Assembly (NCBI RefSeq): GCF_000003605.2
Contig: NW_003129386.1
Location: 42,379 to 52,442, forward strand
From: Saccoglossus kowalevskii
Taxonomy: Eukaryota; Hemichordata; Enteropneusta; Harrimaniidae
Length of the DNA: 10,064 bases
Reading direction: 5' to 3'
The position numbers were made by a program, and so were the translations under genes. Of the stretch, positions 1-7,701 are shown piece by piece (within the stretch, counting starts at the first letter, position 1; each line of letters opens with the position of its first letter). Under the pieces are notes generated by a model. That model did no database searches. It was not told where the DNA came from and was given only the letters and a program-made list of their open reading frames with translations.

Positions 1-509
1 CCCGATCCAAAAAAAAAAAGACATGCATCAAGGTCCTATTATGTTTAATGTATGTACCAAATTTAAACAAAATCTGTCCATGCATAACTGAGATCCGGGT
101 CCGGAATGGTGAAAATGTGCGATTTTGATGCATTTTCGGCCTTAAAATGGCCGCTATTCGGCTATCGTTAATCGGATCATGAAAAAAATGCATGTGCATA
201 GGTCCCATATAATGTGTGATGTATGAGTGAAGTTTGAACTTAATCGGTCCATGCATGTTCGAGATACAGGTGATCACGGACGCACGGACGCACGGATGCA
301 CGGACGCACGGACGCACACAGGGCAAACCATAAGTCCCCGTTTTCGGACTACGTCCGAACGGGGACTAATAAAATATGGAACATATGTATCGTAATAATA
401 ACAGAACCCCTCATCCTCCCCGTGGCTTTCGTTGCATATGGTTATTTTCACTTGAGATGCGATGTACTCTACTTTCACTAGCAAAGCTCGTGAAAGTACG
501 GTGCAGCAT
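1..509. repeat. Composite repeat at the left edge: two diverged ~100-bp units, 8-bp tandem run and two hairpins
   Basis: Positions about 4-104 and 173-272 are diverged direct copies: both run through an A-tract, ATGCAT, AGGTCC, TATTATG or TATAATG, AATGTATG or GATGTATG, GTCCATGCAT and GAGAT. Five copies of CACGGACG follow (275-314, one with a T). Next is a strong hairpin at 333-367, with arms AGTCCCCG...CGGAC and GTCCG...CGGGGACT around TAC. A second imperfect hairpin at 457-509 has core arms TACTTTCAC / GTGAAAGTA. Smaller inverted repeats (CGGCC/GGCCG, GCCG/CGGC) occur near 137-162. It may be cut by the window edge. It probably lies in RRP1 intron 4 and looks like a non-autonomous mobile or satellite-type element; the family is not identified. 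Confidence 0.7.
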
Positions 510-968
510 ATGTAAATGACTAAAGTGTGTATATAGTCAAAATGAGTCGTACTTTATTAGTGCACAATACAAAAAATGAAAAATTTCTGTGCATTACTAA
601 TAGATTACAAATTTGATAATAATTTTGTTATTGTCAGATCACAAATAAATGAATGCCTTAAAAAATGAAATAAAACGCTATTCATGATACACAGCAAATC
701 TTTATAAATTATCTACAGCAAGCACGAATTGAATTTTGATTTGATTACCACATTGCCTGCTGACAACATTTTATTTTTCTATTCATTTCAGCTATCAGTG
801 AAGACTTTCAGAGAGAAACGTGTTAGGAATCTATATCATTGTTATCAGAGAGTGTCTTCTCTCACTACCCAAGATTAATGAAGAATTACCGTGATGTAAA
901 GATAGACTTGTTTAAATAAATGGCTTTGGATGTTAAGTTTTAGTTTCACTATATATGGTTATACTCAC
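510..968 (-). other. Start of RRP1 intron 4; nothing recognised
   Basis: This is AT-rich sequence downstream (in gene direction) of exon 4. I searched the minus strand for the next Nop52 block and found none. On the plus strand there is a good acceptor-like tract ending at 791 and an AATAAA at 915-920, but nothing supports an antisense gene. Confidence 0.65.
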
Positions 969-1030
969 TCTGGTTTCCATTCACTTTTCTTGATCATTTC
1001 AAAACTATGATTCAGCATCTTCCTCACCAA
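969..1030 (-). CDS. RRP1: RRP1 coding exon 4 (residues 122-141 plus two bases)
   Basis: This 62-nt exon follows CTTTATTAG (AG at 1032-1031) in phase 0 and encodes LVRKMLNHSFEMIKKSEWKP, aligning with LMRMVLNESLKVLKMQGWEE in human RRP1 immediately after the DKFY motif. It ends CCAGA|GTGAGT (GT at 968-967), leaving two bases (GA) for the next codon. It fixes intron 3 as 1031-2222, which proves that the minisatellite is intronic and that the reading frame resumes cleanly beyond it. Confidence 0.92.
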
Positions 1031-4000
1031 CTAATAAAGAACAGCAATTGGTTATAGGATTCTGAAACAGGACTATTACTTACTTCCAGAGTAAATAGAA
1101 AAGTTATACAAGTAGCACCATCACACAATTTCCATGCAAGAATGGATGCCTTCTCAATTTTAAACTCAAGCCTTGTTTGCTATTCAAATCAATGGCACAA
1201 TTGGTGTAAAAGACAGCAATGACCAGTCTAGATAAATGCAGCCAAATTATCATATTGTGGGAATTAATTAGAAACAAACATTAAATGCCATACATAGAGT
1301 AATGTCCAATAGTTCAATGAATTATTTCCATGCTTATGAATCTTAGCCTGACATGAAGGCGGAATCAGACCTCACTAACACCTGACAGAATAGTGTACGT
1401 CTCATCAACAAGATCAATACTGCGAATTCGCAAAGTTCACGCCTTCTTGCAATGAGTTTCAATGAATATTCATTTTAGTGGTCATGGTAACACTGTCAAT
1501 CAAAGCAAAAATCACAGACTGTTTTCAACAAGATGATAAACATTTTTGCCAGCACCTTTTCACACATTTTGTCAACAAACATATAAATTCTTTGATGGCT
1601 GTCACTATCTGATGTTCCTGCAATTTGATTGGTACCAACAAAAAAGCTTACCTTGTAATGTTTATTATAAAGTAAACCCCTCAACTTACCTTGTAATATT
1701 TATAATAAAGTAAACCCCTCAACTTACCTTGTAATGTTTACTATAAAGTAAACCCCTCAACTTAACTTGTAATGTTTTTTTCTAAAGTAAACCCCTCAAC
1801 TTACCTTGTAATGTTGTTTTCTAAAGTAAACCCTTCAACTTACCTTGTAATATTTATAATAAAGTAACCCCTCAACTCACCTTGTAATAGTTATAATAAA
1901 GTAAACCCCTCAACTCACCTTGTAATATTTATTATAAAGAAAACCCCTCAACTTACCTTGTAATATTTATTCTAAAGAAAACCCCTCAACTTACCTTGTA
2001 ATATTTATTCTAAAATAAACCCCTCAACTTACCTTGTAATATTTATTCTAAAGAACACCCCTCAACTTACCTTGTAATATTTATTCTAAAGAAAACCCCT
2101 CAACTTACCTTGTAATATTTATTCTAAAGAAAACCCCTCAACTTACCTTGTAATATTTATTCTAAAGAAAACCCCTCAACTTACCTTGTAATATTTATTC
2201 TAAAGAAAACCCCTCAACTTACCTTGTAATATTTATCTATTCTTAGATGGTCAATTCCCAGCCATTCTCTCATCATTGTCTTATAGAATGTCCTTATATA
2301 CAACATAACTGCAAACAATTTGTACAGAAAACAATTTTGAAAACATGGCTTGTGAGTTGTGTAAGGATTTTGATTTGGAGTTTGGTATTTCATTTACAAC
2401 AGTCAATTCTCATGTCAACTGACAGTTAAAAATATTACCAATAACAGTGAAGATGTTACTGCAACAAACAGTAAGCAACATGCTTTTAATTTTGTGAAAT
2501 TGCAATGTTTTGGTGAACTGCTTTTGGTAACTTCCCCCTATTACTCATTCACATCTACCACTGTGTTTCCAATTAAGGTAGAAGCCTACTCATAAATAAA
2601 AATACCCAGAATTTATTCATTTTCCAAAAAAATGTACTTCCGGGCAATATAAGAATATTGAGCTAAAAAAGGTTGGGGGTCACCAGCCTAATTTTTGAGA
2701 AAATGATGGTTGTATTTTAGTGGATAGTGGTCATTTTGTCAGTATTATAATGCTTTTACCATAGGTTTCTATGGCAGAGATATTATGTCATGTCTTAAAT
2801 TGTAGTATGGTGACATAGACTGAAAAAATATTGTGAATGATGGGGTACTTTATGTTTACCTCAATTATTTCAAAAATCTGGGTTTTAAAAAGTGCCAAAA
2901 AATGCAATTTTTCCTTATTAATATTGTGCTCTATGGAATTGTTCTAAAAATAGCGATTTTGGGAGAATATTAGAACAAGTTTCTCATACGTCACTGTGAC
3001 ACACAAAAGAATGCTATTCCATGGCGCCATAGGACATTAGCTTAACGATTTCACATAATAAACCAATGAACATTGTAATGTGATTTATGACCAATTTTTT
3101 CACAAATTGTGAGTAGACTCCTACCTTAATTGTAATACATGTATCACTGTACATACAATTGTGAGTAGACTCCTACCTTAATTGTAATACATGTATCACT
3201 GTACATACAATTGTGTAGTCATTTAAAAATATTTTTGAAAATTCATCTCCAGCATCATATGTAACTATGGAAACACATTACCTGATTTTTGTGATTTGAA
3301 TGAATATACAAGAGTTGCTATATTTTCTACCAATGCTTGCTGTATGAGTAGTTTATCACTCATCCAAACACAATAAAACAATCCTTTCCAAATCTTCATT
3401 AGATCATCCTCGGAAAAATCATCTGAAAAATAAGATTAATATAAGTGTGATTTGATATTACTATCATTAATAGTATTTGCAGCAATATCCCACTCTTTCC
3501 TATCTACGGGATATACATTTCCCAACTCCTTTGATATGTAAGGGTCTATAGTACATTTGCAGACTTTTTAAAAAGACATTCTCATCTTTTGTTAAAACTT
3601 TAAACCAAAGAATTTGTAGAAAATTTAAGTACAATATAATAACAACTGTTACACCAATAATCTCACATAGAATCAATGTAAACCTTTGGTTTCAAACAGG
3701 AACCACTTGATTCAGAATTGGATGTGCTCAAAGACGCAAGACAGACAATGACCTTTATGAACAATGACTGCAGAGCTAAGAATAATCATCTTTTCTGTCA
3801 TCAGGATATTTTAGCATCATAAACAGCTTTCAGCTGAATAATTTACCGTACTTGACCACATTAGCGCCCGGGGGACTCAACTCAGAAAATCATGATTTTT
3901 TAGGGATGGGCGCTTACCCGAACACCCCCTCGAAAAAGAGTGCAAATTTTATTCATCAAGTGACAGATTATGTCTTTGAGGAAAAATCAAATTACGAAAT

Positions 4001-6838
4001 TAGTTGAGTCGTCATTGATTTTCACAATCACCGTCTGTTGAGGGACGGTGTCACAATGAAGAAACAGAAATGATCACAAAAAATATGCACATTTTATTAC
4101 AATTAATTACATACCACCAGAATTTAGGAAATTAAAAACATTTGCGTCTGCTGGAACACAGTCAAAGTCAAAATTGTCATATTATCTCCACTGACGAAGG
4201 TGTTGGATCGTACGCAAACTCTCGATGAAAATCACTTTTCGTATTTCACTATTTCGCATTTTACTTGTATTAACAGGTCATTGTCGAAGCGTAGTTTATG
4301 CACGGTTACCGTGCTCTACGCATTCACAACATGTTCAAGACGGTCAATATCCACGCTGTATCATATAAAAACGATTACCAAGATTCGTTACGCAAGACCA
4401 AGTTTTAAATTAGTTGCATTTTGAAGGGGTGGGTGTTTTGCCAAATGTGACCCCAAATATAAAAATTGCGCAAAAGTGGGGGGTGGGCGCTTGCCCGGGC
4501 ATGGGCGCTAACGCGGCCGAGTACGGTATTGCTATTTTTGTCTGAGTATACTGGTTACAGTACTGTGTGTAATTTACTGTATTTTTGATGTTTTGTATTT
4601 GTGTATGAACATAATTTACAGTCCCCCCCCCCAGTAAAGCAGCTTGCAGCTAATGGGCAACACCCTGTCTAATTAATAGTAAATGATTAAATTTGGGAGT
4701 ATAAATAATGAGTCCCTAATATGATTTTTAACCTATATGTATTTTTTGAAAACATTCTATACCAAATATGTTGACAATCAACTATTTCAGATACTGTTTG
4801 TGTAAACATGTTATTTAAAAATCAACAAATTATTATCATTTTCTTGTAACAAGTCACAATGAAAATATCCTAACAATATTGACATGTATCAACTCAAGAC
4901 AAACTAGTTTACAAAGTATGATGTACGGTATCAATTTCAAATTCCTTAAAAATCTACAAACCTATGTTCTACGGCTGATACATGTACAGTGTTATGTGTT
5001 CATTCATCAAAAAATATAATAAATATTTTGAATGTGTAACTCATATTGGAATATTTAAATATAATATTCAATGTTTGAAATCATATAATTGAATTTTAAG
5101 ACTTATTAAATCAAAGAAAATAACAGTTGTGTGACCCTAAGGTCTAGTGTCTTTGGTTTAACAGTCGTGCTATGCAATATTAAGTCACTATAACTTTACA
5201 TATTAAAATAAAAGGGCGGGGGATGTCAGTGTACATCAAGTATGGCCGCAATACAATACACGTAAAATAAATTGTTTACAGATAATTTGATTGCACATTA
5301 TGACCACCCTGTTTGAACAATGCATTTCAGTCATACATGTATGTGACCCAATCACTGAGACATTTGTAAACTGTCAAGGACCAATCTTTTCCCCTCGGTT
5401 CAAACAAAGTACTAAAACAGTATCCAATGCTTATAGTAGTGATTTTTCAAAAGTATAATGTGATTCACAATGCATGCACTTCAATGGAATGAAAACACCA
5501 CCCATTTTTGTTCTCAAAAATATATAATGGTGATAATTTTAGTGATTATGATGTTGCAGTGTTTGTCAATAGGTTTTAAATTCACTGGTTTGTGAAGAAA
5601 AATAATATACGAAAAGACTTCACTAAAGCCCTCCTCCCCTCAAAAAAAAACACTGTAACACTGAACCTCTCCAATGTTTATTGTATATGCCCCTCCAAAT
5701 AACACATTCTGAAGAGGGGCATACATGTACAATTAAAATAGGGAAGGGCACTGGGTATTAAAGTGTTAGGGGTGAGGGACCCTAAGGAAGTCCTATCCAA
5801 TACTAATATACAAAGGTATTCCATTGTTTCTTTGGAGATTGATCAATTTTCATTTTAGTGCACATTCTTATCAGTGAAATATGCGAAAATATAACCATTT
5901 AAATTTACATTTATAACCACATTTATCAACAGTCGTCAAAGTTTTATGTTATTTACCTTTTATGCGCTAGTCTCGAGATTTTGTAAATCGCCAAAACATT
6001 ATGATCACTTTTTCAACACACCTGTGTTGACATAAGTAAGTGGAAGTGAGTGCTCATAAATTAGCTCAAAAACAAAAACTAAAATAAGATTAAAATCAGT
6101 TCATTCTTCTTTTTAAGTTTTTAGGTCGATGCTAATTCATGATGTATCACAGGGACTCCAGGAACTATAATCATGTATGACTATAGTCTCTATGCTCGGG
6201 ATGTCAATTCTTAAACAGTGGACTTCCAGAAACCAGACTTGCCACACCACCAACTGTGCCGTACTTTCTGTATATATTTAATCAATTTATGTAGTTTTCT
6301 TGATTTGGTGAAATTTGAAAAAAATATAGATTTTATTTTACATGCCTTTCGTCATTTTTTTCTAGTTTAACAAATATGGGCTCGCTGAAGCTTTCATCCC
6401 GTGTATATTTCTTTCATTAGAAACCTGCCGATAACCCCCTCCCCCCCTATGGTGACAAGGCGTAGAGTTGATTTTTTGAGACTTCAACTTTCAAGTTAGG
6501 AAAAAAACATTGGCGTTTGAGAAATCACAAATATTATCGTCGCTAAAGTACAAAATCATTAAAAATTAACAACTCTATGGACCATTTCGCTACCGGTTTT
6601 TGCTGTTTTACGTGTTCAGTTCCAGCATGCTATGAACCCACGTGTGAAGCATGTTTGACACTTGCCAAGTACACCAATGTAATCGTAAATAAAGCGACTC
6701 ACTTTTCTCCGACTGCGATCTTATTGTGATCCAACTTCTCAATCTCTTCACAGCTTTGTCTCGGATCTTTTTCTCACTCGCTGCCAGACGTTGGGCGAAA
6801 TGAACCTCAACGCTGTAGTTTTTTAAGGTACTCGCCAT
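969..6838 (-). CDS. RRP1: RRP1 homologue (Nop52 family), 5' part of a spliced gene; exons 1-4 in window, rest off the left edge
   Basis: RRP1 is a nucleolar protein of the 60S pre-ribosome, needed in yeast for late pre-rRNA processing of the 27S intermediate; animal homologues (RRP1, RRP1B) are nucleolar too. That role is family knowledge. Seen here: four minus-strand exons (6703-6838, 3282-3422, 2223-2308, 969-1030) joined by GT-AG introns of 3280, 973 and 1192 bp, with junction phases 1, 1 and 0 that keep one frame. They give 141 codons plus two bases. Diagnostic blocks in family order: FAQRLAASEKKIRDKAV (residues 14-30), IWKGLFYCVWMSDK (56-69), REWLGIDHLRIDKYY (106-120) and LVRKMLNHSFEMIKKSEW (122-139). 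The spacing matches the first ~142 residues of human RRP1, as I recall it, almost residue for residue. No stop or frameshift is visible. Exon 5, starting in phase 2, was not found and should lie beyond position 1. The host gene of the intron 3 minisatellite is therefore this locus. Confidence 0.93.
1031..1646 (-). other. Distal part of RRP1 intron 3; small inverted-repeat structure, otherwise nothing recognised
   Basis: This is intron between the minisatellite and exon 4. The one structure is 1355-1446, bounded by a 7-bp inverted repeat (GAAGGCG / CGCCTTC) and containing the 12-bp palindrome TGCGAATTCGCA at 1421-1432. An open stretch on the minus strand at 1496-1684 runs into the minisatellite and shows no similarity to RRP1 or to any family I know. 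Confidence 0.8.
1647..2236 (-). repeat. 38-bp minisatellite derived from the RRP1 exon 3 / intron 3 splice junction, ~15.5 units
   Basis: Fifteen full units start at 1647, 1685, 1723, 1761, 1800, 1839, 1876, 1914, 1952, 1990, 2028, 2066, 2104, 2142 and 2180; a half unit (2218-2236) lies across the exon 3 boundary. Most are 38 bp; those at 1761 and 1800 are 39 and the one at 1839 is 37. In the sense (minus) direction a unit reads GTAAGTTGAGGGG, TTTTCTTTAG, then AATAAATATTACAAG. Every unit except that at 1761 (CAAGTTAAG) keeps CAAG|GTAAG or CAAG|GTGAG, a consensus donor. Units at 1952, 2066, 2104, 2142 and 2180 are identical, while those furthest from the exon (1647-1951) are the most diverged. 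All but the terminal 14 bp lies in intron 3. Confidence 0.97.
2223..2308 (-). CDS. RRP1: RRP1 coding exon 3 (residues 93-121); its 3' end is the first unit of a minisatellite
   Basis: This 86-nt exon follows TTGTTTGCAG (AG at 2310-2309). The G carried from exon 2 plus TT gives Val93, then MLYIRTFYKTMMREWLGIDH and LRIDKYYK, matching the family's F.QT..REW.GIDRLRLDKFY region. It ends in phase 0 at TACAAG|GTAAGT (GT at 2222-2221), a near-ideal donor. The oddity is that the last 14 coding bases (ATAAATATTACAAG, 2236-2223) and the following intron sequence are repeated about 15 times downstream, so the true donor sits at the head of a run of nearly identical donors. Residue 121 is Lys where human RRP1 has Met. 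Confidence 0.94.
2309..2572 (-). other. RRP1 intron 2, part adjoining exon 3; nothing recognised
   Basis: Intron sequence with the exon 3 acceptor tract (TTGTTTGCAG) at its left end. No repeat or ORF of note up to the TTAA at 2573. Confidence 0.7.
2577..3125. mobile_element. Non-autonomous inverted-repeat element (~549 bp) flanked by TTAA, in RRP1 intron 2
   Basis: The ends are inverted copies: GGTAGAAGCCTACTCA at 2577-2592 and the reverse complement of GGTAGGAGTCTACTCA at 3110-3125 (14 of 16 match). TTAA lies directly outside both ends (2573-2576 and 3126-3129), as for a target-site duplication of the piggyBac type, although the GGTAG terminus is not the usual CCY of piggyBac. Each end also contains its own small GTAG/CTAC hairpin. 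The interior is AT-rich with no coding capacity. The superfamily assignment is inference; the inverted ends and TTAA are seen. Confidence 0.7.
3105..3215. repeat. Perfect 52-bp tandem duplication covering the right end of the TTAA element
   Basis: Positions 3105-3156 and 3157-3208 are identical 52-mers, followed by seven further matching bases. Each contains the element's right terminus (GAGTAGACTCCTACC), the TTAA, and flanking sequence with ATACATGTAT. The perfect identity implies a recent event. Confidence 0.95.
3282..3422 (-). CDS. RRP1: RRP1 coding exon 2 (residues 46-92 plus one base)
   Basis: This 141-nt exon follows TTTTTCAG (AG at 3424-3423) and ends TCAG|GTAATG (GT at 3281-3280). 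With the A left over from exon 1 it opens with codon AAT. It encodes DFSEDDLMKIWKGLFYCVWM followed by SDKLLIQQALVENIATLVYS, the most conserved stretch of the family (compare LLKVWKGLFYCMWMQDKPLLQ in human RRP1). It is too short and too broken by splice sites to show as a long ORF, and was found by searching the minus strand for the WKGLFYCMW motif. It ends in phase 1. Confidence 0.95.
3423..3843 (-). other. RRP1 intron 1, part next to exon 2; nothing recognised
   Basis: AT-rich intron with the exon 2 acceptor (TTTTTCAG) at its left boundary. No inverted or tandem repeat or coding stretch of note was seen. Confidence 0.65.
3844..4528. mobile_element. MITE-like element (~685 bp) with ~26-bp terminal inverted repeats, in RRP1 intron 1
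   Basis: The left end begins TACCGTACTTGACCACATTA then GCGCCC; the reverse complement of the right end begins TACCGTACTCGGCCGCGTTA then GCGCCC. That is 22 of 26 identical, and the differences are all transitions. Further GC-rich related blocks follow inside both ends (GGGCGCTTACCCG near 3908; its relative GGGCGCTTGCCCGGG near 4484). The interior holds the hairpins CACCGTC/GACGGTG (4029-4050) and GCACGGT/ACCGTGC (4300-4314). The flanks fit a TA target site, but the outer bases are palindromic so this is weak. A 74-codon open stretch at 4200-4424 resembles no transposase and is taken as chance. Confidence 0.75.
4529..5614 (-). other. Middle of RRP1 intron 1; nothing but short simple runs
   Basis: AT-rich intron. 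There is a run of ten Cs at 4623-4632 and a 12-bp palindrome CATACATGTATG at 5332-5343, the ACATGT-type word that recurs through this window. No ORF, RNA gene or larger repeat was seen. Confidence 0.6.
5615..5793. mobile_element. Fold-back element (~180 bp) in RRP1 intron 1
   Basis: Two imperfect arms of roughly 80 bases face each other. The outer ends read AGACTTCACTAAAGCCCTCC on the left and, reverse-complemented, GGACTTCCTTAGGGTCCCTC on the right. The inner ends TATGCCCCTC (left) and GAGGGGCATA (right, 5714-5723) are perfect inverts around a loop of about 18 bases. The whole could fold into one long hairpin. No coding capacity; a solo MITE or old fold-back transposon is likely. Confidence 0.65.
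5794..6702 (-). other. RRP1 intron 1, part next to exon 1; nothing recognised
   Basis: This includes the exon 1 donor at its right end and a C-rich run near 6434-6447. The palindrome GACTATAGTC is near 6179-6188. No coding or RNA feature could be supported. Confidence 0.6.
6703..6838 (-). CDS. RRP1: RRP1 coding exon 1 (residues 1-45 plus one base)
   Basis: This exon carries the N-terminus, beginning M-A-S-T-L-K and containing the conserved AQRLAASEKKIRDKAVKRLR block that opens the Nop52 domain. The ATG at 6838-6836 is chosen because an in-frame TGA lies nine codons upstream (6868-6866), there is an A at -3 and a G at +4, and the length before the conserved block fits relatives. The 5' splice site reads AAAA|GTGAGT, with the GT at 6702-6701. 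The exon ends one base into codon 46. Translation continues open for about 30 codons into the intron, but that extension has no family similarity and is not taken as protein. Confidence 0.93.
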
Positions 6839-6960
6839 CTTTAAAAATAAACCGTTGTAGCGCCCTCACACTGTAACCTTTGACCCAACAAAGGTCAGGC
6901 ATAGGATTTGTTCAGGAGAGAATTTTATTTACCGGTATATCACTGTCTCCAGGGCGTATT
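6839..6960 (-). promoter_or_regulatory. RRP1 5' UTR and proximal promoter region
   Basis: This is the sequence just upstream of the RRP1 ATG. It is less AT-rich than the surrounding DNA. It contains the inverted repeat ACCTTTG/CAAAGGT (6876-6882 and 6889-6895), overlapping an AGGTCA half-site, and the palindrome TACCGGTA. No TATA box at a sensible distance could be picked with confidence. The transcription start is unknown. The in-frame stop at 6868-6866 shows the protein does not extend further upstream in this exon. Confidence 0.45.
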
Positions 6961-7701
6961 TAGAGGGGTGCAGCCAGGTCCTGACAATTCGTGGTATTGA
7001 AATGACTGTCAAATGAGTTCTGTATAGTATTCCGTGATAGCGAATATAAAATAATTATATATAAAAATTAATTTCTGGTAAATAGAATGTATTGATCCCT
7101 GGTTCAAACTGACAACATAATTTGCTTTATAGTAAGAGCATGGACGTACTAGTACGTCCATGATAATAGCGAACTTGAATGTATACCTAAACCAGGCTTG
7201 TATTACTTTTCATTATAAACTACCAGCACCCTTGAAACAAGTATACGTGTGAGTTCACCACATGGTAAATATTCTACGTATTTAGTTTCATATGCAGCTT
7301 TGGAAATTTGAATTTATTTGACTCAAGTGACGTTCAATGTTTGTTTTGTTAAAATATTACGTGTCTTCCGACTTCTGTCCTCAAGCCTGAGTTATGTACC
7401 GGCTATTGTCGTAAGCAATATAATTAAATTAATTTGGTTATTTGAATTGAGACAATTATTCCTGATACATCTTATACACAACTTCTAATACTTACATATA
7501 TTAACTTAATTATTGTCGACGCCAGTTTGTGGTAGAGTAGGAAGAAAATAAACGGACGGCAACTATTTTATAAGGATTATGGCATATGCCACTGTTCTCT
7601 ATCAGGAATAGAAAATAAAATGAATTATATTGACACTGACCAAAGTATAAAATATATGGATGGTTAGGTAAAATGTGTCATAACTTACGGAATTCAATAG
7701 A
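6961..7701. other. Upstream intergenic DNA with a 24-bp perfect palindrome at 7139-7162
   Basis: No coding stretch was seen on either strand. The one structure is a perfect 24-bp palindrome whose left half is CATGGACGTACT, centred between 7150 and 7151, with no spacer. The flanks do not extend the symmetry. Confidence 0.7.

Noticed and set aside
227-481. 84-codon open stretch on the plus strand
   Set aside because: It runs through the CACGGACG tandem repeat and the hairpins, so its R-T-D-A-R repeats are an artefact of repeat DNA.
792-920. Possible antisense terminal exon: good plus-strand acceptor ending at 791, ISEDFQRETC then stop, AATAAA at 915-920
   Set aside because: Ten codons carry no recognisable similarity and the polyadenylation word is common in AT-rich DNA; nothing else supports a plus-strand gene.
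1496-1684. 62-codon minus-strand open stretch near the minisatellite
   Set aside because: It lies inside RRP1 intron 3 and starts within the array. Exon 4 at 969-1030 continues the frame from exon 3 without it, and it has no similarity to the Nop52 family.
1647-2236. CRISPR array reading of the 38-bp repeats
   Set aside because: The units are contiguous with no unique spacers, and the context is a spliced animal gene.
2247-2429. 60-codon plus-strand open stretch
   Set aside because: It is the antisense shadow of RRP1 exon 3 and adjacent intron.
4200-4424. 74-codon open stretch inside the inverted-repeat element
   Set aside because: No transposase motif is visible, and the length is within chance for this composition.
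7090-7120. Possible tRNA B box (GGTTCAAACTG)
   Set aside because: There is no A box or acceptor stem at the right distance.
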